Assembly (NCBI GenBank): GCA_022510465.1
Contig: JAFLTJ010000001.1
Coordinates: forward strand, 18,034-81,854
Direction: 5' to 3'
Origin: Muribaculaceae bacterium
GTDB taxonomy: Bacteria > Bacteroidota > Bacteroidia > Bacteroidales > Muribaculaceae
DNA length: 63,821 bases
A program made the position numbers and the translations under genes. The notes beneath the pieces are model-generated. The model was not told the DNA's origin. It saw nothing but the letters and a program-made list of their open reading frames with translations, and made no database searches. This document shows, in pieces, positions 52,440 to 61,714 of the stretch (position 1 is its first letter; the number at the start of each line of letters is the position of its first letter).

Positions 52440-55114
52440 CGGTGGGCCCGGCTAATCTTTTCGCAGATAATAGTATTCAGATTTGTGCACTCCAGGAGCT
52501 GTTCCAGCGTTAGGTGCATGCGGTAACGCCAATAGTGACGAGGGTTGGCCGGAATATTTATTAGCTCTTCGGCGGGATTTTTTCGACGCACCCTGCCATC
52601 AAGCGCCATCCAGTCCTGTAATGGAAGAATGCATAGCATCGACGGCGAGTCGAGGTGCATGTCGATTATGCGGCTGCATATCTCAGGCGTAGCCTCCCGG
52701 GGTGAATCGCCAGGCTCATTGAGCACATAAGTGTAGAATCTTTGGGCTCGCTGAGGGTCTTCCTCCCACCACCGTCTTATTCCGTTCATGTCGTGGGTTG
52801 ATGTGGTGCAAACCGAGTAATAGGGATAGTTCCATGTTTTTCCAAACTCGGTGTGCTCCTCTTTGGGCATGCGTTGTATCTCCAGCGACAGAATCTGCAG
52901 TTGTTCCATCACGTTGGGAACGCAGTGTGGAATCATCCCTAAATCTTCGGCACAAACCAGCATATTGGTCGAGTCGAGCAGGGGTGGAAGCTTCCATAAT
53001 GCTTTGTCGCGCCAGAAATCGTTATGCCGGTGATAGAAGAAATCGTTATACAATCGGTCAAAACAGGTCTGTTCGTAATGATTCAATGAGCGGTAGGTGT
53101 AGGTTTGCTGCGCGGTGATGCGTGGATGATAACACCCTTTCTCTACCGAATCTTCAATGAATAATACTTGATTGTGCAGCGACATCAGAGCGTCTCTGAG
53201 CCGGCAATTTTCGGCTGTATCGGCCTGTGTGGCAAAATATTCGTGTATTTTGCGCTGTGTGTTGAACTTTGCCTTAAATTTGTATCGATTGACGCCATCG
53301 CGTTTCAGATATTTTTTGCACACGTCATCGCCGTATTCGCCAAGTATATTTTCTACGACGGTTTCGTTGATGAACGGAGTGGTGTGTAAATCGGCGTCAA
53401 TTCTGAAATTATATCTGTCTTTTAACTCGGCGGCAGTGTAGGGGAGAGCCGGGTTAAAATGCCCTAAGAGACCGTGAATTGCGGTGACAGGAATCTCCCA
53501 TATTCTGAAAAATCCTAAGACATGGTCTATGCGGTACGCGTCAAAATATTCGGCCATTTTCTTGAACCGGGCTTTCCACCATGCAAATCCGTCGGTCGCC
53601 ATTTCTTCCCAATTGTAGGTGGGGAAACCCCAGTTTTGACCCAGAATCGAGAAATCGTCGGGTGGAGCCCCTGCCTGGCAATCGAGATTGAAAAGCCGCG
53701 GAGAGAGCCATGCATCAACACTTGTTCGCGAGATTCCGATTGGAATGTCGCCTTTGAGGGCAACCCCTTTTGAACGAGCATAGTTGCTGACGTGCTTCAT
53801 TTGTCGGTCAAGGTGATATTGCTGGAAATATACGAGGTTTATTTCAAAAGAATGGGCCCTGACAAAGTCATCAACATCTTTCTCGTTATAAACAGCATAT
53901 TTGCCCCATTGACCGAATACAGGCGTGTTGAACGTATCGCGTAACACACAAAAAGCGGCGTATGGCTTCAACCAATGAATATTCTTGTCTTTAAATCGTC
54001 TGAAAGAGTCGCTTTTCAGTGTTTCGTCGCCCTCCTGCTCGTATATTTCACGGATATACTCGCGCTTGGATGCATTAACATGTTCATAATCGACGGTAGG
54101 GCTCTGATTGTACTCTTTTTTTAGTGCGGCATAATACTCCTGCCGACATTTGTCCTTGAGAATTCCGACTTCTTCAATTCTTAAATACATCGGATGAAGA
54201 GCAAACGTGGAGTTGGCATTATAGGGGTATGAGTCGGTATTCCGGTGGGTCATGGTTGTATCGTTCACGGGCAGAATCTGTATAAATTTCTGTCCTGTCT
54301 TGACCGCCCAGTCAACCATCTTTTTCAGGTCATAAAAGTCACCTACGCCAAAATCCTCCTCGCTGCGCAGCGAAAACACGGGGATTGCAACTCCCGCGCC
54401 GCGCCACCCGGCACGCGAGTCTCTGAATCTTAATCCGCCTATAACGACTGCGGCCTCTGAGCCGGTCCGGTCGATGTCTATGCGCCTGTTGTCGCTACAT
54501 TCCCATGTTTTTATTTTGCCGGTCGCCGTGTCGACAATGACAAATTTGAACTCTATCGAAAAGTTGAGATTCTCAAGTGGCAGAGAAACGCTCCATTCGG
54601 GAAAAAGCGAGCTGTTCATCATTATTGCCCGGTTTTCCTGCCAGTTGCCAAGCGAGTCGCCGGCGCCTATCAGGGCAAGCGTTTCGTTGGTGCCTACCAT
54701 TGGCGCAAGAACTTGGATTGTTAATTCCCGTTCTTTCAGCAATGGAGGATTCTGGCTGGCGGTTCGTGCGCAGATGCTGTTGACGAACGCCGACGAATAT
54801 ACAGGCATGTCTTGTGGAATATCCTGCCATCTGTCATAGACTATAACTTCCGACGTTGCCGGGTCGGCGAAAAATGAATGACCGTGTCCCCATTCCGAGC
54901 GTGTGATTTTGCTCTCGTTTTTAACAAAGTAACGGTAGCTGAAACGGCTTCGGTTTTTGGGGAGATTGATTTCGGCAAACCAATGCCGATTTCCCTTAAT
55001 CTCCATTCTGAGGGCATTATCGGGATTGCCGTTGCCCAAGGCCGGAATATCACCCGAAACATACAAGGACTCGCCCCAGGTGGTCAAATAGTCTATGTTG
55101 AGAATAACTTTCAT
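52436..55114 (-). CDS. malQ: 4-alpha-glucanotransferase with two CBM20 domains
   Basis: An 892-aa GH77 enzyme. Two starch-binding CBM20 domains come first: residues about 1-105 (VSGDIPALGNGNPDNALRM) and 125-235 (LTIQVLAPMVGTNETLALIG). The GH77 catalytic domain starts near 245. Visible catalytic parts are DAYRIDHVLGFFRIWEIP (nucleophile Asp), CAEDLGMIP (acid Glu) and TSTHDMNGIRRWW (third Asp). It rearranges alpha-1,4-glucans of starch or glycogen. No signal peptide, so cytoplasmic. It lies 15 bp after nrdJ, probably co-transcribed. Confidence 0.96.
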   Translation of the reverse strand: MKVILNIDYLTTWGESLYVSGDIPALGNGNPDNALRMEIKGNRHWFAEINLPKNRSRFSYRYFVKNESKITRSEWGHGHSFFADPATSEVIVYDRWQDIPQDMPVYSSAFVNSICARTASQNPPLLKERELTIQVLAPMVGTNETLALIGAGDSLGNWQENRAIMMNSSLFPEWSVSLPLENLNFSIEFKFVIVDTATGKIKTWECSDNRRIDIDRTGSEAAVVIGGLRFRDSRAGWRGAGVAIPVFSLRSEEDFGVGDFYDLKKMVDWAVKTGQKFIQILPVNDTTMTHRNTDSYPYNANSTFALHPMYLRIEEVGILKDKCRQEYYAALKKEYNQSPTVDYEHVNASKREYIREIYEQEGDETLKSDSFRRFKDKNIHWLKPYAAFCVLRDTFNTPVFGQWGKYAVYNEKDVDDFVRAHSFEINLVYFQQYHLDRQMKHVSNYARSKGVALKGDIPIGISRTSVDAWLSPRLFNLDCQAGAPPDDFSILGQNWGFPTYNWEEMATDGFAWWKARFKKMAEYFDAYRIDHVLGFFRIWEIPVTAIHGLLGHFNPALPYTAAELKDRYNFRIDADLHTTPFINETVVENILGEYGDDVCKKYLKRDGVNRYKFKAKFNTQRKIHEYFATQADTAENCRLRDALMSLHNQVLFIEDSVEKGCYHPRITAQQTYTYRSLNHYEQTCFDRLYNDFFYHRHNDFWRDKALWKLPPLLDSTNMLVCAEDLGMIPHCVPNVMEQLQILSLEIQRMPKEEHTEFGKTWNYPYYSVCTTSTHDMNGIRRWWEEDPQRAQRFYTYVLNEPGDSPREATPEICSRIIDMHLDSPSMLCILPLQDWMALDGRVRRKNPAEELINIPANPRHYWRYRMHLTLEQLLECTNLNTIICEKISRAHR

Positions 55115-55129
55115 TGTTGGATAGCTCGC

Positions 55130-57661
55130 TTAACCGCATTTGGAAGTGCCGCAGGATGTACATATCAGACACCCCTCTTGATAGATAAGGGTTTCCTGAC
55201 CGCAGTTGGGACACTTCTGTCCTCGTGCAGTCATTCCGTTGGGCAGATACTTTTTAAGTGCTCGCTCAACGCCCATTTTCCAGGTGTTGATTGATTGACT
55301 GTCAAGTTCAAGGCCACCAACCAATTTGAGTACCTGGTCGATAGGCATTCCATATCTTAGCACTCCCGAAATAAGCTTGGCATAGTTCCAATATTCAGGG
55401 TTGAATTTATCGCTCAGACCTTCAATCGTGGTTTTATATCCACGCTTGTTGATAAATCTGAAATCGTAACGCTTGTTGCCGTTCTCGTCAATTGCCTTGA
55501 TTATCTGACCGCGGGTAACCGATTTCGGACAAAAGATGCCATCTTCGTCATCGGCAAGACCGGTGAAAATTTCGTATGGCTTGCCGTTCATCAGACCTAC
55601 GAATGCAATCCATTTCTCCTTGTTGTTCTGGAATCTAACAACGTCGGCTTCAAGCTCGATGGGGCGCTTATGAACAACAACCGGTTCCTGGGGCGCTGCC
55701 GGCTGTTTCTTCTTTTCAAGGGCTACAAGCACGCCCGACCGCGAGCCGTCACGATACACTGTACATCCTTTGCATCCGGCTTTCCAAGCCTCGATATAAA
55801 GCTTGTTGACAAGCTCCTCGGTAACATCGGCTGGCAGATTTATGGTGACAGATATTGAATGGTCAACCCACTTCTGAACGCGGCCCTGCATGCGAACTTT
55901 TTCAAGCCAGTTAATGTCGTTGGCAGTCGCTTTCCAGTAGGGCGATTTTTTAACCATTTCGTCAATCTCATCTTGAGTATAGTCATCCTTAACAGGGATG
56001 CCGACGGTGTTCATCCACGTGATAAATTTGGGATGATAGACGATATATTCTTCAAACGCATCACCCGACTCGTCAACGTAGTCAACGCGAACCGCTGTAT
56101 CGTTTGGATTTACCTTGCGACGGCGCTTGTAGACAGGCATAAATACCGGCTCTATTCCCGATGTGGTTTGTGTCATCAGAGACGTTGTTCCGGTTGGAGC
56201 TATTGTCAGGCAGGCAATATTGCGACGGCCTGTTTTCTCCATCATATCAACCAGCTCGGGGTCGGCCTCTCTAAGACGGTTGATATATGGATTGTTACGC
56301 TCGCGGTTGGCGTCATATATCTCAAACGCTCCTCGTTCAGAAGCCATCACAACGCTTGACCGATAGGCTGCAACGGCAAGCGAGCGGTGTACTTTTTCCG
56401 AGAAATCGGTTGCTTCAACAGTACCATACTGCAACCCCATGGCTGCCAGCATGTCACCTTCGGCTGTGGTACCAACACCCGTGCGACGCCCTTTAAGTGT
56501 CTTAGTCCTAATCTTCTTCCAAAGGTTAAGTTCTGTTTGTTTAACCTCTTCGGTTTCAGGGTCCGATTTTATCTTGTCGATGATTTTGTCAATCTTTTCC
56601 ATTTCGAGGTCGATTATGTCGTCCATAATGCGTTGTGCCATGGCAACATGTTTGGCAAAGAGTTCAAAATCAAATTCGGCTTTGTCGGTAAATGGATTTT
56701 TGACGTAACTGTACAGATTGATGGCCAGCAGTCGGCAACTGTCGTATGGGCACAACGGTATTTCACCGCACGGATTGGTCGATATTGTCTGGAAGCCGAG
56801 GTCGGCATAGCAATCGGGAACCGATTCCCGTGTAATTGTATCCCAGAACAGAACCCCCGGTTCGGCCGATTTCCATGCGTTGTGAACAATTTTTTGCCAT
56901 AATTTTGAGGCGTCAATCTCTTGTGAAACAACCGGGTCATTACTGTCTACAGGGAAAGATTGCCGATAGGGCTTGCGGTCGACAACGGCCTGCATAAAGG
57001 CATCGTCAATCCTTACCGAGACATTTGCTCCGGTTATTTTACCTTCGGTCATTTTTGCGTCAATGAAAGCCTCCGAGTCGGGATGCTTTATAGAGACAGT
57101 CATCATGAGTGCGCCGCGGCGGCCGTCTTGGGCCACTTCGCGAGTTGAGTTGCTGTATCGCTCCATAAAAGGCACGAGCCCTGTTGATGTCAGCGCTGAA
57201 TTTTTAACCGGCATTCCCTTGGGGCGGATGTGTGACAAATCATGCCCCACGCCACCACGGCGTTTCATCAACTGGACCTGCTCCTCGTCAATCTTTATGA
57301 CGCCGCCATACGAGTCGGGCTTCCCGTCAACACCTATAACAAAACAATTGCTGAGCGAACCAACCTGGTGGTTGTTTCCGATTCCCGACATCGGGCTCCC
57401 TTGGGGTACGATGTAACGGAAATGGTCAAGCAATTCAAAAATTTGCTCGTGAGTCATCGGGTTAGGGTAGTTGGATTCGATACGCGAAACCTCGGCTGCT
57501 ATGCGGTTGTGCATGTCAGCAGGCGTCTTTTCAAAGATATTGCCAAAGGAATCTTTGAGCGCGTATTTACTTACCCATACGCGCGCAGCAAGCTCGTCGC
57601 CGCCAAAGTAGGTCAGGGATGCTTTGAAGGCCTCGTCGTAGGTGTATATATCTTGTTCCAT
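55130..57661 (-). CDS. nrdJ: Adenosylcobalamin-dependent ribonucleotide reductase (class II)
   Basis: An 843-aa B12-dependent enzyme making deoxyribonucleotides without oxygen. The redox/radical cysteines are in GSLSNCFVIG near 110 and TNPCGEIPLCPYDSCRLLAI near 300, including the CGE radical motif. The phosphate loop APTGTTSLMTQTTSGIEPVF and GCKGCTVYRDGSR follow. The C-terminal tail has CPNCGQETLIYQEGCLICTS then CGTSKCG, a zinc ribbon common in this group. No B12 riboswitch or clear NrdR box was seen upstream. Confidence 0.95.
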   Translation of the reverse strand: MEQDIYTYDEAFKASLTYFGGDELAARVWVSKYALKDSFGNIFEKTPADMHNRIAAEVSRIESNYPNPMTHEQIFELLDHFRYIVPQGSPMSGIGNNHQVGSLSNCFVIGVDGKPDSYGGVIKIDEEQVQLMKRRGGVGHDLSHIRPKGMPVKNSALTSTGLVPFMERYSNSTREVAQDGRRGALMMTVSIKHPDSEAFIDAKMTEGKITGANVSVRIDDAFMQAVVDRKPYRQSFPVDSNDPVVSQEIDASKLWQKIVHNAWKSAEPGVLFWDTITRESVPDCYADLGFQTISTNPCGEIPLCPYDSCRLLAINLYSYVKNPFTDKAEFDFELFAKHVAMAQRIMDDIIDLEMEKIDKIIDKIKSDPETEEVKQTELNLWKKIRTKTLKGRRTGVGTTAEGDMLAAMGLQYGTVEATDFSEKVHRSLAVAAYRSSVVMASERGAFEIYDANRERNNPYINRLREADPELVDMMEKTGRRNIACLTIAPTGTTSLMTQTTSGIEPVFMPVYKRRRKVNPNDTAVRVDYVDESGDAFEEYIVYHPKFITWMNTVGIPVKDDYTQDEIDEMVKKSPYWKATANDINWLEKVRMQGRVQKWVDHSISVTINLPADVTEELVNKLYIEAWKAGCKGCTVYRDGSRSGVLVALEKKKQPAAPQEPVVVHKRPIELEADVVRFQNNKEKWIAFVGLMNGKPYEIFTGLADDEDGIFCPKSVTRGQIIKAIDENGNKRYDFRFINKRGYKTTIEGLSDKFNPEYWNYAKLISGVLRYGMPIDQVLKLVGGLELDSQSINTWKMGVERALKKYLPNGMTARGQKCPNCGQETLIYQEGCLICTSCGTSKCG

Positions 57662-57948
57662 GAAGATAATGTGTTGAGATTATAAAATATTGTTGTTTGT
57701 TGGTTGAAAAAGAATTGTAATCGTCAACACTCGGTATTGCTATCTCTATAGAAACATCCGCAAAGTTCAAAAAAACTTTTTAAGTTTCCAAATCAAATAA
57801 TAATTTTTTTTATTCTTGTTGATAAATTTTCCATATCGATAAGGTAATTTGCAATGAATCAGATTATTGCTATTTTGGAGAGCTTGTGAAATTGTCGTTT
57901 TAAATAATATTATAGTGTATTTGAAGACTAAATGTTGAAAACTTTGTG

Positions 57949-57993
57949 AAATTTTTATGACCGGAAACTTTTGTGATTTTTTCATAAAAATTT
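57949..57993. repeat. 12-bp AT-rich inverted repeat between nrdJ and nitroreductase
   Basis: AAATTTTTATGA (57949-57960) and its exact complement TCATAAAAATTT (57982-57993), 21 bp apart. Two copies of an AAACTTT-TGTGA-type segment lie within. The rest of 57662-57948 is AT-rich, with one TGTTGATAA (57817-57825) and no gene seen. Confidence 0.6.
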
Positions 57994-58025
57994 GAAACAG
58001 ACCAATGAAATATACTTTATTTTAT

Positions 58026-58033
58026 TACTTTTG
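58026..58033 (+). promoter_or_regulatory. -7 box of the nitroreductase gene
   Basis: TACTTTTG, 54 bp upstream of the ATG at 58088. A TTTG occurs at 57991-57994, but the gap of 31 bp is too large. Confidence 0.45.
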
Positions 58034-58087
58034 TGCAGGATAGATGACTTGTCTTTTCAACTTTCGGAAACTTTTAGAACAATTATT

Positions 58088-58837
58088 ATGTCAATAGATT
58101 CTTTTTTTACTCAGCGGCGAACGATACGTCGATACAGTAATCGTGAAATCAGTGATGACTGCCTGACATCGATGATTGAGGCTGCTTCCCATGCTCCTAC
58201 AACGGGGAATATGCAGCTTTACAGTGTTGTGGTCACGCGCTCTGAAGAGGGTAAAAAGGCGCTTGCTCCGGCCCATTTTAATCAGCCGTCGGTGACGGGA
58301 TGTTCGGTGTTGTTGACTTTTTGTGCCGATTTTAATCGATTTGTAAAATGGTGTGTGGAAAGTGACGCCCGGCCGGGATACGACAATTTTCAGTCGTTCA
58401 TTACAGCGCTTCTTGATACGGCTATCTTTGCTCAACAATTTTGTACAATTGCCGAAATGTCGGGCCTTGGATGCTGTTATTTGGGAACAACGACCTATAA
58501 CGCTCCCGATATTGCCAAAATACTTAACCTGCCGTCGCGTGTTGTTCCGGTCACAACGTTGACTGTCGGTTATCCCGAGGGTGACAGCGAGTTAAGCGAC
58601 CGTATATCTCCCGGCGCTATTATACATCATGAAGTATATAGCGATTATTCGTCGGAGCTGATTAAGGATATTTATGCCGAAAAGGAAGCCCGAGAGGATA
58701 GTATCCGTTTTGTGAAGGAGAATCAGAAGCAATCGCTTGCACAGGTATTTACCGACGTCAGATACACAAAAGAGGCCAACGAACATTTTTCTCGTATATA
58801 TCGTGACTTTATAGAGCAGTCGGGGTTCAAACTATAA
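58088..58837 (+). CDS. Nitroreductase-family FMN oxidoreductase
   Basis: 249 aa from the ATG at 58088; the frame extends 32 codons upstream across the promoter. FMN-binding N-terminus: SFFTQRRTIRRYSNREI. Further signatures: ASHAPTTGNMQLYS near residue 40, and GLGCCYLGTTTYN with VPVTTLTVGYPEGD in the second half. It resembles NfsA/FRP-type enzymes with NADPH preference that reduce quinones or nitro compounds. The C-terminal 40 residues are helical. No link to its neighbours is seen. Confidence 0.9.
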   Translation: MSIDSFFTQRRTIRRYSNREISDDCLTSMIEAASHAPTTGNMQLYSVVVTRSEEGKKALAPAHFNQPSVTGCSVLLTFCADFNRFVKWCVESDARPGYDNFQSFITALLDTAIFAQQFCTIAEMSGLGCCYLGTTTYNAPDIAKILNLPSRVVPVTTLTVGYPEGDSELSDRISPGAIIHHEVYSDYSSELIKDIYAEKEAREDSIRFVKENQKQSLAQVFTDVRYTKEANEHFSRIYRDFIEQSGFKL

Positions 58838-58859
58838 AGTTATCCTGGACAGTTATAAG

Positions 58860-58899
58860 AGATTCGCCCGGCAGATGATAGTGGCTGCCGGGCGAATCT
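58860..58899. terminator. 15-bp perfect hairpin between the nitroreductase gene and dnaA
   Basis: AGATTCGCCCGGCAG (58860-58874) pairs with CTGCCGGGCGAATCT (58885-58899), 10-base loop. It sits between convergent stops. T-runs are weak on both sides, so it may be a terminator without a classical tail. Confidence 0.75.
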
Positions 58900-58923
58900 A
58901 TGTTGTTACACACACTTATTTTA

Positions 58924-60312
58924 TTATGAAAGAATCTTTTCTTCGATTTTACTAATGTCTTCCTGTAGCTTTTTCTCCATCGGGATGCGCCCCTCAATGT
59001 TATTGCATGCATACAAGACTGTGGCGTGGCTGCGCGATAGCCTGGTCCCTATTGCTGTAAGCTGCATTTTGGCGTGTTTCTTGGCAAGGAACATAACCAT
59101 CTGACGTGCGTCAGAGATTTCGCGCTTGCGCGATTTTGTGAAGATTGACTCGGGGTCGATATTATAATATGACGCAACCTCCTGCGTTATCATTTCAAAG
59201 TTGATTACGCGCTTATTTATCTTGATTGAATTGGAGAGAACCGTCTTGGCAAGGTCCAGGGTGATTGAGCGGTTCATAACCGTTGCATGCGCTACCAATG
59301 ACACAACAACGCCCTCAAGCTCACGGATACTGTCGGTCACATGACTCGCTATGTATTCCAGTATTTCAGGCGACAAGTCAAGCCCGTCTTGGCTGGCCTT
59401 TTGGGTCAATATGCTGCGCCTTAAATCATAGTCAGGCCGTTCCAGCTCGGCTGTCATGCCCCACTTGAAACGGTTAATCAGGCGTGCCTCAAGGCCGTCA
59501 AGTTGCGATGGGCGTGTGTCGCTTGACAGTATCAGCTGCTTTTGATTCTGATGCAGGTGGTTGAATATGTGAAAAAACGCATTCTGCGTGCCCGGCTTGT
59601 TGCCGGCAAAATCTTGTATGTCATCCAAGATAAGAACATCAATACTCTGATAGAAGTTTATGAAGTCGTTAACTTTCTTTCTGGTAACGGCTGTTGTGTA
59701 TTGATTTTCAAAAAGACGGGCTGTGACATACAATACTCTTGTCTCCGGGTTACGCTCTTTGATTCCAATTCCTATTGCCTGCATCAGGTGGGTTTTTCCT
59801 ACGCCGGTAGGTCCGAATAGAAACAGAGGATTGAACGTCTTGCATTGCGGATTCGATGCAATTGCCTCTCCTATGGAGCGTGCCAGATGATTGCTCGTTC
59901 CGCTACAGTAGTTCTCAAACGTATAACTCGGATTGAGTTGAGAGTCAATTTCCTCAAGGTGGGGATGATAGAACGGGTTTGAAACAGTGTCGGCCCGAGG
60001 TATTACGGCCGAGCTCTGATTAGAACTGCTCATCGTTACCCCCGTGCTTTCATCTTTCTGTACCTGGTAATAGTGAAATTTCAACTTGACGCCACCGCCG
60101 AAAACTTTATTAATCGACAGAACCACCAGCCGGGCATAACGACTCTCTATCACGTCTTTAAAATAAGGAGAGGGGACATGAAGGGTCAATACATTATCCT
60201 CAAACCGATAACACTCTATCGGCTCGAACCATGACTTATACTGCGGCTCAGGTATATTGTCTTTGATTATCTCAAGACACTTACACCATCGTTGCTTTGG
60301 GGTGGCATCCAT
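58924..60312 (-). CDS. dnaA: Chromosomal replication initiator DnaA
   Basis: 462 aa from the ATG at 60312 (MDATPKQRWCKCLEIIKDNI); only a TTG at 60342 lies further up. Domain I covers residues 1-90. Domain III AAA+ holds Walker A GPTGVGKTHLMQAIG and Walker B DVLILDDIQDFAGN. Domain IV with LSRSHATVLYACNNIE binds DnaA boxes. It opens the origin for initiation. The 30-bp to 370-bp stretch upstream is AT-rich but I do not see a cluster of DnaA boxes there. Confidence 0.97.
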   Translation of the reverse strand: MDATPKQRWCKCLEIIKDNIPEPQYKSWFEPIECYRFEDNVLTLHVPSPYFKDVIESRYARLVVLSINKVFGGGVKLKFHYYQVQKDESTGVTMSSSNQSSAVIPRADTVSNPFYHPHLEEIDSQLNPSYTFENYCSGTSNHLARSIGEAIASNPQCKTFNPLFLFGPTGVGKTHLMQAIGIGIKERNPETRVLYVTARLFENQYTTAVTRKKVNDFINFYQSIDVLILDDIQDFAGNKPGTQNAFFHIFNHLHQNQKQLILSSDTRPSQLDGLEARLINRFKWGMTAELERPDYDLRRSILTQKASQDGLDLSPEILEYIASHVTDSIRELEGVVVSLVAHATVMNRSITLDLAKTVLSNSIKINKRVINFEMITQEVASYYNIDPESIFTKSRKREISDARQMVMFLAKKHAKMQLTAIGTRLSRSHATVLYACNNIEGRIPMEKKLQEDISKIEEKILS

Positions 60313-60342
60313 ATAGTTCCTTAAAGAGAGTTTAGAGAGCAA

Positions 60343-60686
60343 TTCACGATGACGACAATTCCGAGTTTAGGTTGGATATGTTTTCAGTCAAACGACATCC
60401 CATAATACCGAAACGTGAAAAAGTCACACCGCTTTTGCTGGGTTACGATTTCAATTCCTTTTCATTTACAAATTTCAGAATTAATTTTTTGAAAATAAAT
60501 CCAATATTTTTTTGGAATTTACAAAATAGATGCAACTGTGCTGAATCTCAAACTGTTATAAATTTATTATACGCAATATGCTCTCGTGGTTTGGATTCAT
60601 GGTATACAATGCTGATATTTAGATAGATATAATATTGATTAAACTTGGATATTTGTTGTTTTACCTGTTTCCTATATCTAAAAAAC
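60343..60686. other. AT-rich gap upstream of dnaA, no gene seen
   Basis: Low-GC sequence between dnaA and the terminator of the MCE gene. No ORF of note, no clear -7/-33 pair for dnaA, and no clustered DnaA boxes. The dnaA promoter must lie here, but I cannot place it. Confidence 0.5.
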
Positions 60687-60729
60687 AACCGATTTATCAA
60701 CATTCAAGCCATCTGTCAATAAATCGGTT
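60681..60729 (-). terminator. Terminator of the amidase-MCE operon
   Basis: AACCGATTTAT (60687-60697) pairs with ATAAATCGGTT (60719-60729). On the minus strand it is followed by GTTTTTT. A TTATCAACA (60694-60702) straddles the stem edge. Confidence 0.82.
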
Positions 60730-60763
60730 TGTTTTGTCTAATTTAGAACCGTTCTAAATAACG

Positions 60764-61687
60764 TTAGAAAACCTTAATCGATGGAATGTACTTTTTGGGT
60801 TGACGCTTGAGGTCTATAAGGATTGAATCCAGGTCGGCGGCAGTGCTGTTGAGATTGTTGTACAGTGCAGGGTCATACAGTAGCATTCCAAGCGAAGATT
60901 CCTTACTGTTGAGCGCGGCCGTGACATTATTCAGATTTTCGGTAATTGCATTAATGTTGTTAATCGTCGAGTCAAGCGGTAATTTTTTTAGATTGACAGC
61001 AAGTTGAGCAAGATCTTCCGACGCAGCAGCAAGATTGGCCGTAATTTGGTCAACGTTATTGATAACCACGGGTAATTTCCCCGAAGCCGGCTGGACATTC
61101 TTCATCGTCACGGCCAATGACGATGTCGCCGTCTCAACATTTGCCATAATCAGATTCAGTCGCGAAACAGCTTGTACAAGAGCGGGGTCGCTGGTTATTA
61201 CAGCAAGCGAGGTCAGAATTGAATCAACTTTGGGCATCAGACCAACGATGTCAGGCATTAGTTCTCCGGTTATATTATCCATCAATCCTATTGCATTTGT
61301 TCCGATTAGTTTGTCGCCAATCGAATGATAGTCAGTATTGGTAGCCATCTGTAGCTCTATTGTCGACGTGCCAAGCATATCGGTTGTCAATACGGCCTTT
61401 GAGCCGCGGGGAACCTTAAGCTGCTTGTCAAGACTCAACTCTACCAGAACGTGCCCGGGATTATCATATTCATAACTTATCTCCCTGACCAATCCAATCT
61501 TATAACCGTTAACTGTAACCGGGGCCGACTGGGTAAGTCCGGCAACATTGGTATATGATACGTAGTAATAATTGGCTGCCTTAAACACATTTATACCCTT
61601 TAGGTAATCTATGCCAAAAAACAAGATTGCAAGTGTTATAATAACACATCCTCCGATAATGAGCTCCTTGCTAAAGAATTTTTTCAT
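60764..61687 (-). CDS. MCE-domain (MlaD-like) lipid-transport protein
   Basis: A 307-aa protein with one N-terminal membrane anchor (ELIIGGCVIITLAILFFGID) and an MCE domain at residues 35-115 (TVNGYKIGLVREISYEYDNP). A long helical tail follows (SVLNNINAITENLNNVTAALN-like). MCE proteins shuttle phospholipids between membranes in the periplasm. No MlaE/MlaF partners are next to it; it follows the cell-wall amidase by 27 bp. This amidase-MCE order seems to be a common Bacteroidales layout, from memory. Confidence 0.88.
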   Translation of the reverse strand: MKKFFSKELIIGGCVIITLAILFFGIDYLKGINVFKAANYYYVSYTNVAGLTQSAPVTVNGYKIGLVREISYEYDNPGHVLVELSLDKQLKVPRGSKAVLTTDMLGTSTIELQMATNTDYHSIGDKLIGTNAIGLMDNITGELMPDIVGLMPKVDSILTSLAVITSDPALVQAVSRLNLIMANVETATSSLAVTMKNVQPASGKLPVVINNVDQITANLAAASEDLAQLAVNLKKLPLDSTINNINAITENLNNVTAALNSKESSLGMLLYDPALYNNLNSTAADLDSILIDLKRQPKKYIPSIKVF

Positions 61688-61714
61688 ATAGACTATTGAA
61701 TTTTGCTTTTAAAG

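Noticed and set aside
60343-60763. Possible replication origin upstream of dnaA
   Set aside because: AT-rich and next to dnaA, but only one near-consensus DnaA box (TTATCAACA at 60694) is seen and it lies in a terminator stem. Isolated similar 9-mers occur at 57817 and 62863. Without a cluster I do not call an origin; a GC-skew plot of the whole chromosome would decide.
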